A stretch of 64,000 nucleotides of DNA from Sphingopyxis fribergensis (GTDB lineage Bacteria; Pseudomonadota; Alphaproteobacteria; Sphingomonadales; Sphingomonadaceae), in contig NZ_CP009122.1 of assembly GCF_000803645.1 (NCBI RefSeq), positions 1,526,501 to 1,590,500 on the forward strand, read 5' to 3'. The position numbers and the translations under genes were made by a program. Below are positions 37,856-45,899 of the stretch, in pieces (position 1 is the stretch's first letter; every line of letters starts with the position of its first letter). The notes under the pieces were generated by a model. It did not search any database, was not told the origin of the DNA, and saw only the letters and a program-made list of their open reading frames with translations.

Positions 37856-38203
37856 TCAAGCCTCGGTCAAATCCAGCAACGTACGCGCGTCAAGGCCGAT
37901 GCGGCGCATCTGCTGTGCGACCGGCGGCCAGACATTGGCGAGGAAGTCGGCGCGCATCAGGTCGCGGAGGCGCTCGGTTGCGCCGGCGGCAACAAACATG
38001 CCGACCCCGCGCTTGACCGTAACCAGCCCTTCGTCCTGAAACGTCTGATAGGCTTTCGCTACCGTTAGCGGGTTGGCGCCTTCCTCGGCGGCGAGCGACC
38101 GGACCGACGGCAACATGTCGCCGTCGCTAAACTGGCCGTCGAGGATGGCGTTGGCGATGACATCGCGCAGACGTTGGTACACGGGTTTGGACTGATCGAG
38201 CAT
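37856..38203 (-). CDS. GntR family regulator, YtrA subfamily
   Basis: A 115-residue regulator: winged helix GntR domain at about 8-75 (PVYQRLRDVIANAILDGQFS, then DGDMLPSVRSLAAEEGANPL and VKRGVGMFV) and only a ~35-residue C-terminal helix, as in the YtrA subfamily that usually controls ABC-transporter operons and lacks a ligand-binding domain. No ABC transporter is beside it, so the target is unknown. It is flanked by a REP element downstream and the nitroreductase gene upstream on the same strand. Confidence 0.88.
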   Translation of the reverse strand: MLDQSKPVYQRLRDVIANAILDGQFSDGDMLPSVRSLAAEEGANPLTVAKAYQTFQDEGLVTVKRGVGMFVAAGATERLRDLMRADFLANVWPPVAQQMRRIGLDARTLLDLTEA

Positions 38204-38274
38204 GCCGCCTTAATGCCATAAGACAGCAGCACAGTCAAATTCGGATTATTACAAAGTCGTACCGCTTGGTATAA

Positions 38275-38856
38275 CTAAATGTCCCAAGCGCGCACCACAT
38301 CGTCATATTCGGGGCGGGGCCGCTCATCGAGATCGCGCGCCGGAGTGCCGATAAAGAAATAGCCGACGATCGTGTCGCCTTCACCCGCGCTGAATGCGGC
38401 CGCGACCTCGGCGCTATAGGCGGCCCAGCCGGTCAGCCAGCTGCCGACGAAGCCATGGGCATGCGCGGCGTGGAGCAGGTTCATGCCGATGGCGCCCGCC
38501 GACATCTGTTGTTCCCAGACAGGAATCTTGGCGCCGGGGACGGGGGTCGAGAGGAGAACGAGCAGGTTCGGCGCCTGATGCGCGAATTGGTCGAGCGCCG
38601 ACAGGTCCATGCCCGCAGCGCCGGGATTTTCGGCAACCCACGCGCGTTTCAGCAGCGTCGCGAACGCCGCGCGCTGGTCGTGGGCGATGGTGACGATCCG
38701 CCACGGGGCCAGCTTCCCATGATCGGGGGTGCGGAGCGCAAGCGCGATGATATCGCGCAGCGTAGCGGCATCGGGGCCGGGGGCGATCATGTCGCGCGCC
38801 TTGCCCGATCGGCGCGTGGCGAGGTGGGCGAGGAGCGAGGATCTGTCGTTGAACAT
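38275..38856 (-). CDS. Nitroreductase family flavoprotein (YdjA-like)
   Basis: FMN-dependent oxidoreductase of 193 residues resembling the short YdjA-type nitroreductases. FMN-contact motifs are LATRRSGKARDM, the loop RTPDHGKLAPWRIVTI, and AHGFVGSWLTGWAAYS; the C-terminal block is GYFFIGTPARDLDERPRPEY. Physiological substrate unknown. The ATG at 38856 fits relatives, and the open frame upstream runs into the divergent transporter's promoter. A perfect 9-bp inverted repeat (38894-38914) lies 37 bases upstream. Confidence 0.87.
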   Translation of the reverse strand: MFNDRSSLLAHLATRRSGKARDMIAPGPDAATLRDIIALALRTPDHGKLAPWRIVTIAHDQRAAFATLLKRAWVAENPGAAGMDLSALDQFAHQAPNLLVLLSTPVPGAKIPVWEQQMSAGAIGMNLLHAAHAHGFVGSWLTGWAAYSAEVAAAFSAGEGDTIVGYFFIGTPARDLDERPRPEYDDVVRAWDI

Positions 38857-38893
38857 GGTGCGCCATGTGGCGGTTCGTGTCCGTTCGCGCAAG

Positions 38894-38914
38894 TGTTGCG
38901 AACCATTCGCAACA
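38894..38914. promoter_or_regulatory. Perfect inverted repeat, Fur-like operator candidate
   Basis: TGTTGCGAA-CCA-TTCGCAACA is a perfect 9-bp inverted repeat with a 3-base spacer, in the 183-base region between the divergent nitroreductase and POT transporter genes. Its shape and core resemble GC-rich Fur boxes, but other regulators bind similar sites. It lies 37 bases from the nitroreductase start and 125 from the transporter start. Confidence 0.5.
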
Positions 38915-39039
38915 GATTTTGGTCCGTCCGAAGCGGTTTCAAGCGCAATTAGATTCTTCCCATACGCAATTTTCACGCTAGGGTTAAGGCCATCCGCCCC
39001 GTTTCGAGGGCCAACAACCATATTCAGGGAAGGGTCGCC

Positions 39040-40623
39040 ATGACCAAAGCCTATGCCCAGCACGGGGACGCCGCCGGGACGTTTCTCGGCCACCCGAAGG
39101 GCCTTTTTGTCCTGTTTTTTGCCGAAATGTGGGAGCGCTTTTCCTATTACGGCATGCGCGCGCTGCTGATTTTCTACCTGACCAAGCACTGGCTGTTTTC
39201 GGATGGGGAATCGGGCGTCATCTATGGTGCCTATACCGCGCTCGTCTACATCACGCCGGTGCTCGGCGGCTATCTGGCCGATCGCTGGCTGGGGCAGCGA
39301 AAGGCGGTCACGTACGGCGCCATATTGCTGACATTCGGCCATTTCATCATGGGGTTCGAGGGCGACGGCGGACAGGATCCGGCCAGCCTCAGCATCTTCT
39401 GGCTGGCGCTCGCCTTCATCATCGTCGGCTCGGGCTTCCTGAAAGCCAATATCTCGGTGATCGTCGGCCAGCTTTATCCGCGCACAGACGTGCGCCGCGA
39501 TGGCGCCTACACGATCTTCTATATGGGGATTAACCTCGGCGCTTTCCTCGGTTCGCTGCTCTGCGGCTATCTCGGCGAGACCTATGGCTGGTCCTATGGT
39601 TTCGGCGCTGCGGGCTTTGGCATGCTGCTCGGCCTGATCGTCTTCATCTGGGGCAAGCCGCTGCTGCTCGGCCGCGGCGAACCCGAGGATCCGGCGAAAC
39701 TGGCGCAGCCCGTGATGGGCATCAAGTTCGAATGGCTGCTTTATATCATCGGCCTCCTCGCTGTCGGCGTTTGCTGGTGGATGGTTCAGAATCAGGCGCT
39801 GGTCGGCACGTTCCTGGGCGTAGCGGGGGCCGCGCTGGTCGCCTATGTGGTGTTCACCGCCGTCGTGAAGCTGCCATCGCAGGACCGCGACCGTATCTTC
39901 GCCGCGCTGTTCCTGATCCTCGGCTCGATCCTCTTCTGGGCCCTGTTCGAACAGGCGGGTTCGTCGCTCAACCTCTTCGCCGATCGCTATGTCGATCGCG
40001 CGGGCGTTCCGGCTTCGGTGTTCCAGTCGCTCAACGCCGGCTATATCGTTCTGTTCGCGCCGCTGTTCGCGGTCCTGTGGACCTGGCTCGGCCGCCGTGG
40101 GTGGGAACCTTCGGCGCCCGCCAAGTTCGGCCTAGCGATGCTCCAGCTCGGTCTCGGCTTCTTCGTGCTCAAATGGGGCGCCGAGGCTGCGGGCATGGAG
40201 AATGCTACGCCCGTCCTGTTCATCTTCCTGATCTACCTGCTCCACACGACCGGCGAGCTTTGCCTGTCGCCGGTGGGCCTCAGCGCGATGAACCGCCTTG
40301 CGCCCGCGCATATGGCTTCGCTTATCATGGGCACCTGGTTCTTCGCATCGGCGACCGGCAATTTCGCCGCAGGCCTGATCGCGGCGGCGACGGGGTCGGA
40401 AAAGGCGAGCGGCGAAGGTGCGGGCAAGGCGCTCGTCCTGGATGTCTATGGCACGATCGGCCTGTGGGCGATCGGTTTCGGGATCCTCGTGATCGTCGTA
40501 TCGCCGCTGATCAAGAAGCTGATGCATCTCGACACGTTGCGCGATTCTGAAGATCTTGCGGGCCAGAATGAGCTGGCCGAGCCGCAGGCGGCAGGCATTC
40601 ATCCCGAACCCAAGGGGGCGTAA
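39040..40623 (+). CDS. POT/PTR family proton-dependent oligopeptide transporter
   Basis: Di/tripeptide:H+ symporter of 527 residues with about 14 hydrophobic segments. The ExxER-type motif is visible at the start of helix 1 (FFAEMWERFSYYGMRALLIF), and the PTR signature follows (TPVLGGYLADRWLGQRKAVT; FYMGINLGAFLGSLLCGYLG). AGGGAAGGG precedes the ATG. Two amidohydrolase genes follow at 3 bases and with a 4-base overlap, so the operon probably imports peptides or related amides and hydrolyses them. Confidence 0.93.
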   Translation: MTKAYAQHGDAAGTFLGHPKGLFVLFFAEMWERFSYYGMRALLIFYLTKHWLFSDGESGVIYGAYTALVYITPVLGGYLADRWLGQRKAVTYGAILLTFGHFIMGFEGDGGQDPASLSIFWLALAFIIVGSGFLKANISVIVGQLYPRTDVRRDGAYTIFYMGINLGAFLGSLLCGYLGETYGWSYGFGAAGFGMLLGLIVFIWGKPLLLGRGEPEDPAKLAQPVMGIKFEWLLYIIGLLAVGVCWWMVQNQALVGTFLGVAGAALVAYVVFTAVVKLPSQDRDRIFAALFLILGSILFWALFEQAGSSLNLFADRYVDRAGVPASVFQSLNAGYIVLFAPLFAVLWTWLGRRGWEPSAPAKFGLAMLQLGLGFFVLKWGAEAAGMENATPVLFIFLIYLLHTTGELCLSPVGLSAMNRLAPAHMASLIMGTWFFASATGNFAAGLIAAATGSEKASGEGAGKALVLDVYGTIGLWAIGFGILVIVVSPLIKKLMHLDTLRDSEDLAGQNELAEPQAAGIHPEPKGA

Positions 40624-40626
40624 CAT

Positions 40627-42030
40627 ATGATCCGGGGCGTGAAGGGCAGCCTGCTGGCTGCGGTATCGCTGGCGCTCGTCGGTTGCGCGGCGAATGGCAA
40701 GGAAACGGCTTCGGCGGGCGACAAGCCCGCCGAAAAGCCTGTCAAGTTCAACAAGGATCCCTATCCGTCGACGTACAAGGGATATCCGACCCGCCTGACG
40801 GTGGTGAAGGGTGTCACGATCTTCGACGGCGAGGGCGGCCGGATCGACAATGGTTCGATCGTGATGACGAGCGGCAAGGTCGATCGCATCGGCGGTCCCG
40901 ACATGGAATTGCCAACCGATGCCGATGTCATCGACGGCACGGGCAAGTATCTGACCCCCGGCGTCATCGATATCCACAGCCACCTTGGCGATTATCCGTC
41001 GCCGAGCGTCGATGCGCATTCGGACGGCAATGAAGCGACGTCGCCGACGACCCCAGAAGTCTGGTCCGAACATAGCGTCTGGCCGCAGGATCCGGGGTTC
41101 AGCCGGGCGCTCGCGAACGGCGGCGTGACGAGCTTGCAGATACTGCCCGGCAGCGCGAACCTGATGGGCGGGCGCTCGATCACGCTCAAGAATGTGCCGT
41201 CGCGCACGGTGCAGGGGATGAAATTCCCCGGCGCGCCCTATGGCCTGAAAATGGCGTGCGGCGAGAATCCGAAGCGCGTTTACGGCGGCAAGGGGCGGAT
41301 GCCGTCGACCCGCATGGGCAATTTCGCGGTGAACCGCGCGACGTGGCAGAAGGCCGCGGCGTACAAGAAGAAGATGGACGATGGAAAGGCCGTCGACCGC
41401 GACCTCGCGATGGAGACGCTTGCGGGCGTATTGTCGGGCGAAATCCTCGTCCACAATCATTGCTACCGCGCCGACGAAATGGCGCTGGTGATCGATATGT
41501 CGAAGGAATTCGGCTACAAGGTGTCAACCTTCCACCACGCGGTCGAAAGCTACAAGATCGCCGACCTGCTCGCCAAGGAAGGCATTTGTTCGGCGATGTG
41601 GGCCGACTGGTGGGGCTTCAAGATGGAAGCCTATGACTCGGTCAACGAGAATATCCCGCTCGTCTATAAGGCCGGCGCGTGCACGATCGTCCATTCGGAC
41701 GATGCGAACCAGATTCAGCGTTTGAACCAGGAAGCCGCGAAAGCCCGCGCTGCTGGGCGCCGTATCGGGATCGACGTCAGCGACGAACAGGCGTGGACCT
41801 GGCTGTCGTATAATCCCGCCAAGGCACTAGGTATCGCCGACAAGACGGGCAGCCTGAAGCCGGGCAAGATGGCCGACGTCGTGCTGTGGAACGGCAATCC
41901 GTTCAGCGCCTATACCCGGCCCGAAAAAGTGTGGATCGACGGCGCTTTGATGTTCGACGCGAACGATCCGAAGCGGCGTCCGGTGAGCGATTTCGAGCTG
42001 GGCCAGCCGGGCGAAGGAGACGTGAAATGA
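40627..42030 (+). CDS. Amidohydrolase family lipoprotein (metal site present)
   Basis: Metal-dependent hydrolase of 467 residues with a lipoprotein signal (LLAAVSLALVGC). The TIM-barrel metal site is present: HxH in GVIDIHSHLGDYP, later histidines in ILVHNHCYRADE and STFHHAVESYK, and HSDDAN near the end. It is the second gene of the POT operon and overlaps the next amidohydrolase by ATGA. The likely substrate is a peptide or cyclic amide delivered by the transporter, though the lipoprotein signal puts this enzyme outside the inner membrane, so it may act before uptake. Confidence 0.87.
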   Translation: MIRGVKGSLLAAVSLALVGCAANGKETASAGDKPAEKPVKFNKDPYPSTYKGYPTRLTVVKGVTIFDGEGGRIDNGSIVMTSGKVDRIGGPDMELPTDADVIDGTGKYLTPGVIDIHSHLGDYPSPSVDAHSDGNEATSPTTPEVWSEHSVWPQDPGFSRALANGGVTSLQILPGSANLMGGRSITLKNVPSRTVQGMKFPGAPYGLKMACGENPKRVYGGKGRMPSTRMGNFAVNRATWQKAAAYKKKMDDGKAVDRDLAMETLAGVLSGEILVHNHCYRADEMALVIDMSKEFGYKVSTFHHAVESYKIADLLAKEGICSAMWADWWGFKMEAYDSVNENIPLVYKAGACTIVHSDDANQIQRLNQEAAKARAAGRRIGIDVSDEQAWTWLSYNPAKALGIADKTGSLKPGKMADVVLWNGNPFSAYTRPEKVWIDGALMFDANDPKRRPVSDFELGQPGEGDVK

Positions 42031-43328
42031 TCCGCGCGCTTCTCCTTTCCGCTGCGGCGATCGTCGCGGCTCCGGCCGCGGCGCAGGACATCGCCATTAC
42101 CAACGCGAAGCTCGTCATCGGCGACGGCAGCGCGCCTATCGAGGGCGGCACCGTCGTCGTGCGCGGCGGCAAGGTTGTTGCGGCGGGGGCCGGTGTAGCT
42201 GTGCCTGCGGGCGTCGAGCGCGTCGATGCGCAGGGGCGTTATGTGACGCCGGGCATCGTCGCGGCGTTCAGCCGCGTGGGGCTGACCGAAGTCGATGCCG
42301 TCACCGGCACCAACGACCGTTCGGCGCCGCGCACGCGCTTTTCGGCGGGGCTCGACATCGCGCCCGCGCTGAATCCGATGGGCTCGCCCGTCGCGGTCAA
42401 CCGCGCCTCGGGCGTGACGCGCGCGATCGTCGCGCCGAGTGGCAGCAGCAATTTGTTTGCAGGCCAAGGCGCGGTGGTCGACCTCGCCGACGATATGGAC
42501 ATGGTGACCAAGCCGCGCGCGCTGCAATATGTCGCGTTCGGCGAGGATGGTTCGGCAAAGGCCGGTGGCAGCCGTGCCGCGCTGTTCCTGCTGTTCCGCG
42601 AACAATTGCTGGCGGCGCGCAGCTATGCCCGAAACCCGGCGACGCTTGCCGAATGGGGCAATGATGCGATGATCCAGCGCGCCGATGCCGATGCGCTGGT
42701 GCGCGTGATCGACGGCTCGACGCCGTTGTTCGTCCGGGTGGATCGCGCGGTGGACATCGTCAATGTCATCAAGCTGAAGGGCGAGTTTCCCGCACTGAAG
42801 CTGGTGCTCGTCGGGGCGACCGAAGGCTGGCTCGTCGCGCGCGACATCGCGGCGGCGAAGGTGCCCGTGCTCGTCTCGCCGCTCACCGACCTGCCGTCGA
42901 GTTTTGAACAGCTTGGCGCGACGCAGTCGAATGCGGGCAGGCTCAAGGCCGCGGGCGTCGATGTGTCGGTCGGCGTGTTCGACGACGATGACGCGCACAA
43001 GATGGGATATGCGACGCAATATGCGGGCAATCTCGTCGGGCTTGCGCGCGTCCCAGGCGCGAGCGGGATGACGTGGGATCAGGCGTTCGCGTCGATCAGC
43101 AGCGTCCCCGCGCGCGCGGTCGGCATGGAGGGTAGCATCGGCTCGCTGCGTCCGGGCCGCGCCGGCGACGTCGTGATCTGGGATAATGATCCGCTCGAAC
43201 TCGGCAGTCGCCCGACGATGCTGTGGATCGACGGCAAGGCGCAATCGCTCACGACGCGGCAGGATCGCCTGCGCGACCGCTATCTGACACCGCAGGAAGG
43301 GGCGCTGCCCAAGGCTTATGATCGGTAG
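42027..43328 (+). CDS. Amidohydrolase-like protein with degenerate metal site
   Basis: A 433-residue amidohydrolase-fold protein with a Sec signal (LLLSAAAIVAAPAAA). The N- and C-terminal composite beta domain is recognisable (ITNAKLVIGDGSAPIEGGTV; GSIGSLRPGRAGDVVIWDND). At the position of the HxH motif the sequence reads YVTPGIVAAFSRVGLTE, with no histidines, and the later His ligands are also missing. The neighbouring upstream paralogue keeps them. It is therefore probably an inactive partner or has a different chemistry. The start overlaps the previous stop (ATGA), implying coupled translation. Confidence 0.83.
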   Translation: MIRALLLSAAAIVAAPAAAQDIAITNAKLVIGDGSAPIEGGTVVVRGGKVVAAGAGVAVPAGVERVDAQGRYVTPGIVAAFSRVGLTEVDAVTGTNDRSAPRTRFSAGLDIAPALNPMGSPVAVNRASGVTRAIVAPSGSSNLFAGQGAVVDLADDMDMVTKPRALQYVAFGEDGSAKAGGSRAALFLLFREQLLAARSYARNPATLAEWGNDAMIQRADADALVRVIDGSTPLFVRVDRAVDIVNVIKLKGEFPALKLVLVGATEGWLVARDIAAAKVPVLVSPLTDLPSSFEQLGATQSNAGRLKAAGVDVSVGVFDDDDAHKMGYATQYAGNLVGLARVPGASGMTWDQAFASISSVPARAVGMEGSIGSLRPGRAGDVVIWDNDPLELGSRPTMLWIDGKAQSLTTRQDRLRDRYLTPQEGALPKAYDR

Positions 43329-43445
43329 GAACGGGCGGGCGCGGTGGCGCCTTCCTGTCAACCCCCTATGTTGACACTGTTACCTTGGTGACGGATGGTG
43401 TCGGCCTGATGCCGCGAGTCGCCTGCGGCAGGGGAGGGGTCGGCC

Positions 43446-44147
43446 ATGCAGCCCATGTCGCTTTTGATTGTCACCGGCGTTTTGTTCGTCGGCTCGCACC
43501 TCGCTTTATCGCATCCGCTCCGCGACGGGCTCGCGGGGCGGATGGGTGAGCGGGGGTTCCAGATCACCTACTCGGTCGTTGCGATCGCGACGTTCATCAT
43601 GCTCGTGCAGGCATGGCGCGGGATGCCGCCCGAGCCGCCCTTATGGGTGGTCGACGATCCGCTGTGGACGCTCGCCTCGCTGATCGTGCTGTTCGCGAGC
43701 ATCTTGTTCATGGGGTCGCTAATCGGCAATCCGGCGCTGCCCGCGCCGGGAGCGGCGAAGGCGGCAGAGGCCGCGCCGCGCGGGGTTTTCGCGATCACGC
43801 GGCACCCGATGATGTGGGGCTTTACGCTCTGGGCTCTTGCCCATGCGCTAGTGATGCCGACGCCGGGGCAGATCGTCCTGTCGGCGATCATCATCTTTCT
43901 CGCGCTCGTCGGTTCGGCGGGGCAGGACGCGAAGAAGGCGCGGCTGATGGGCGATGCGTGGCTCCAGTGGGCGGCGCGAACGAGCTTTGTGCCCTATGCG
44001 CGGCAGATCGGCGGCGCGGCGCCGTGGGCCGATACGATCCCGCGCCCGCATGCGTTGCTGGGCGGGACCGTGCTTTGGCTCATTGCCACTTGGGCGCATG
44101 GCGCACTGGGTTATATGGTCGCGGGAATCTGGCGCTGGATGGGTTGA
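43446..44147 (+). CDS. NnrU family membrane protein
   Basis: Integral membrane protein of 233 residues with about six hydrophobic segments and the NnrU pattern (VGSHLALSHPLRDGLAGRMG; FAITRHPMMWGFTLWALAHA). NnrU proteins were first found next to nitric-oxide-responsive denitrification genes, but no denitrification genes are here; similar proteins include isoprenylcysteine-methyltransferase-like folds. Function remains open. The DUF1003 gene follows by four bases and is probably co-transcribed. Confidence 0.85.
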   Translation: MQPMSLLIVTGVLFVGSHLALSHPLRDGLAGRMGERGFQITYSVVAIATFIMLVQAWRGMPPEPPLWVVDDPLWTLASLIVLFASILFMGSLIGNPALPAPGAAKAAEAAPRGVFAITRHPMMWGFTLWALAHALVMPTPGQIVLSAIIIFLALVGSAGQDAKKARLMGDAWLQWAARTSFVPYARQIGGAAPWADTIPRPHALLGGTVLWLIATWAHGALGYMVAGIWRWMG

Positions 44148-44151
44148 TATA

Positions 44152-44688
44152 ATGCACGACAAGACGACGACCGCCGACCTTTCGCTCCGCCTGCTCGGGC
44201 GACCGCTCGACGAACTCGACGATGATGAGCGGCGGGTGCTCGACGCGATCGCCGAGCGCCGACTGATCAGCCGCGACGCCGCCGATATCGACGATGAGGG
44301 GGCGAGTTTCGGGGCGCGGCTCTCCGACCGGGTTGCCAGAGTCGGCGGGTCTTGGGGATTCATCATCCTGTTCACCGTCGTGCTGGTCGGCTGGATGCTG
44401 CTCAATTCGGCGGTATTGGAGCGCTGGGGGATGGCGTTCGATCCCTATCCGTTCATCTTCCTCAATCTGATGCTGTCGACGCTGGCAGCGGTGCAGGCGC
44501 CGATCATCATGATGAGCCAGAACCGCGCGTCGGCAAAGGACCGCATCGCGGCGGGGCTCGATTATGAGATCAACCTGCGCGCGGAACTGGAGATCATGCG
44601 GTTGCACGAGAAGCTCGACCAGATGCGGTTTCATGAGCTGTCGGAGAAGGTCGACGCGCTGTGCGAGCGGTTGGAGGTGAAGGATTAG
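44152..44688 (+). CDS. DUF1003 family membrane protein
   Basis: A 178-residue protein with two central membrane helices (WGFIILFTVVLVGWMLLNSA; IFLNLMLSTLAAVQAPIIMM), the typical following sequence MSQNRASAKDRIAAGLDYEI, and a C-terminal coiled coil (EIMRLHEKLDQMRFHELSEK). This matches DUF1003, whose function is unknown. Start at ATG 44152, four bases after the NnrU stop. Confidence 0.88.
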   Translation: MHDKTTTADLSLRLLGRPLDELDDDERRVLDAIAERRLISRDAADIDDEGASFGARLSDRVARVGGSWGFIILFTVVLVGWMLLNSAVLERWGMAFDPYPFIFLNLMLSTLAAVQAPIIMMSQNRASAKDRIAAGLDYEINLRAELEIMRLHEKLDQMRFHELSEKVDALCERLEVKD

Positions 44689-44736
44689 ATTGAGGGTCGG
44701 GGATCGATGTCTGTTTTGGGGTGGGAAGCGGACGCT

Positions 44737-44875
44737 AAATCCTCCCTGTCGCGAAGCGATGGGGAGGGGGACCGCGCCCATCGGGCGTGGTGGAGGGGCA
44801 GCGACGTTGCGCCATAGCCCCTCCGTCAGCGCTACGCGCTGCCACCTCCCCATGCCTGCGGCACAGGGAGGATCT
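44737..44875. repeat. ~139-bp interspersed repeat, full copy 1
   Basis: Begins AAATCCTCCCTGTCGCGAAG and ends CTGCGGCACAGGGAGGAT; the ends are inverted repeats (ATCCTCCCTGT / ACAGGGAGGAT) and CCTCC/GGAGG pairs recur inside, so the whole element can form a long hairpin. A near-identical copy is at 61964-62099 and a fragment at 51542-51577. No coding potential is evident. It fills most of the gap between the DUF1003 and aldo/keto reductase genes. Confidence 0.85.
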
Positions 44876-44903
44876 TATGTCCGCAATTGGTCGCTAGCCG
44901 CCG

Positions 44904-45899
44904 TTAAAGCCGCACCATCCGCATCCCCATTTCACCATAACGCGGGCCGCTCGTGCCGCCCTTCGGCGCCGCGGCGTCGATCGCGGCGAGGTCGTCGGCG
45001 GTCAGCGTGACGTCCGCCGCCCCCACGCTATCCTCCATCGTCGCACGGCGCTTGGTGCCGGGAATCGGGACAATGTCGCCGCCTTGCGCGAGCAGCCAGG
45101 CGAGCGCGACCTGAGCCTTTGATACGCCATGCTTGTCTGCAACGGCGCCGATTGCATCGACGATCGCCAGATTGGCGGGCAGATTTTCGTCCGAATAGCG
45201 CGGATCGTTGCGGCGCCAGTCGTTTTGGGGAAGCTCGTCGCGGCTGCGTACCGCGCCCGCGAGAAAGCCGCGGCCGAGCGGCGAATAGGGGACGAAGCCG
45301 ATGCCGTTTTCGCGGCAGACGCCGAGAATCTCGTCCTCGATGTCGCGCTCCCAGATGGAATATTCGCTCTGCAATGCGGTGATCGGCGCGGCCTTGGCGG
45401 CGCGGCGGATCGTTTCCGGGCCGGCTTCGGACAGCGCGATGTGGCGGACCTTGCCCTCCTTGACGAGCTCCATCATCCCGCCGACGACCTCTTCGATCGG
45501 GATCGAGGGATCGACGCGGTGCTGGTAGAACAGGTCGATCGTGTCGATGCCGAGCCGCTGGAGCGAGCCTTCGCATGCGGCGCGGGCGTTAGAGGGCGAA
45601 CCGTCGACGCCGACGATCTGGTTGCCGTCGAACTTGAAGCCGAACTTTGTCGCGATGATCAGGCCGTCGCGCTTGCCCTTGATCGCGGCGCCGAGCAATT
45701 CTTCGTTCGAGAACGGGCCATAGATTTGCGCGGTGTCGAAAAAGGTGACGCCGAGGTCGATCGCGCGGTGGATCGTGCGCGTCGATTCGTCCAAATCGGC
45801 CGCCTCGCCATAAAGGATATTGCCGCCCTTGATCATCGGCATGCAGCCGATGCCGATCGCCGAAACTTCGAGGCCGTGGCCGAGCTTGCGATATTTCAT
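44904..45899 (-). CDS. Aldo/keto reductase
   Basis: NADPH-dependent carbonyl reductase of 331 residues of the AKR superfamily (YajO/IolS-like group). The catalytic Asp and Tyr are in GVTFFDTAQIYGPFSNEE, Lys in IIATKFGFKF, and His in LFYQHRVDPS; the cofactor loop is PIPGTKRRATMEDSVGA near the C-terminus. The physiological substrate is not shown. The start overlaps the end of the symporter gene by ATGA, so the two are translationally coupled. Confidence 0.92.
   Translation of the reverse strand: MKYRKLGHGLEVSAIGIGCMPMIKGGNILYGEAADLDESTRTIHRAIDLGVTFFDTAQIYGPFSNEELLGAAIKGKRDGLIIATKFGFKFDGNQIVGVDGSPSNARAACEGSLQRLGIDTIDLFYQHRVDPSIPIEEVVGGMMELVKEGKVRHIALSEAGPETIRRAAKAAPITALQSEYSIWERDIEDEILGVCRENGIGFVPYSPLGRGFLAGAVRSRDELPQNDWRRNDPRYSDENLPANLAIVDAIGAVADKHGVSKAQVALAWLLAQGGDIVPIPGTKRRATMEDSVGAADVTLTADDLAAIDAAAPKGGTSGPRYGEMGMRMVRL

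Noticed and set aside
43371..43399. Sigma-70 promoter before the NnrU gene
   Set aside because: A TTGACA is present, but at 17 bases spacing the -10 would be GATGGT, a poor match.
44737..44875. Insertion sequence
   Set aside because: The repeat is far too short for a transposase gene, and no target duplication is obvious at its edges; kept as an interspersed repeat.
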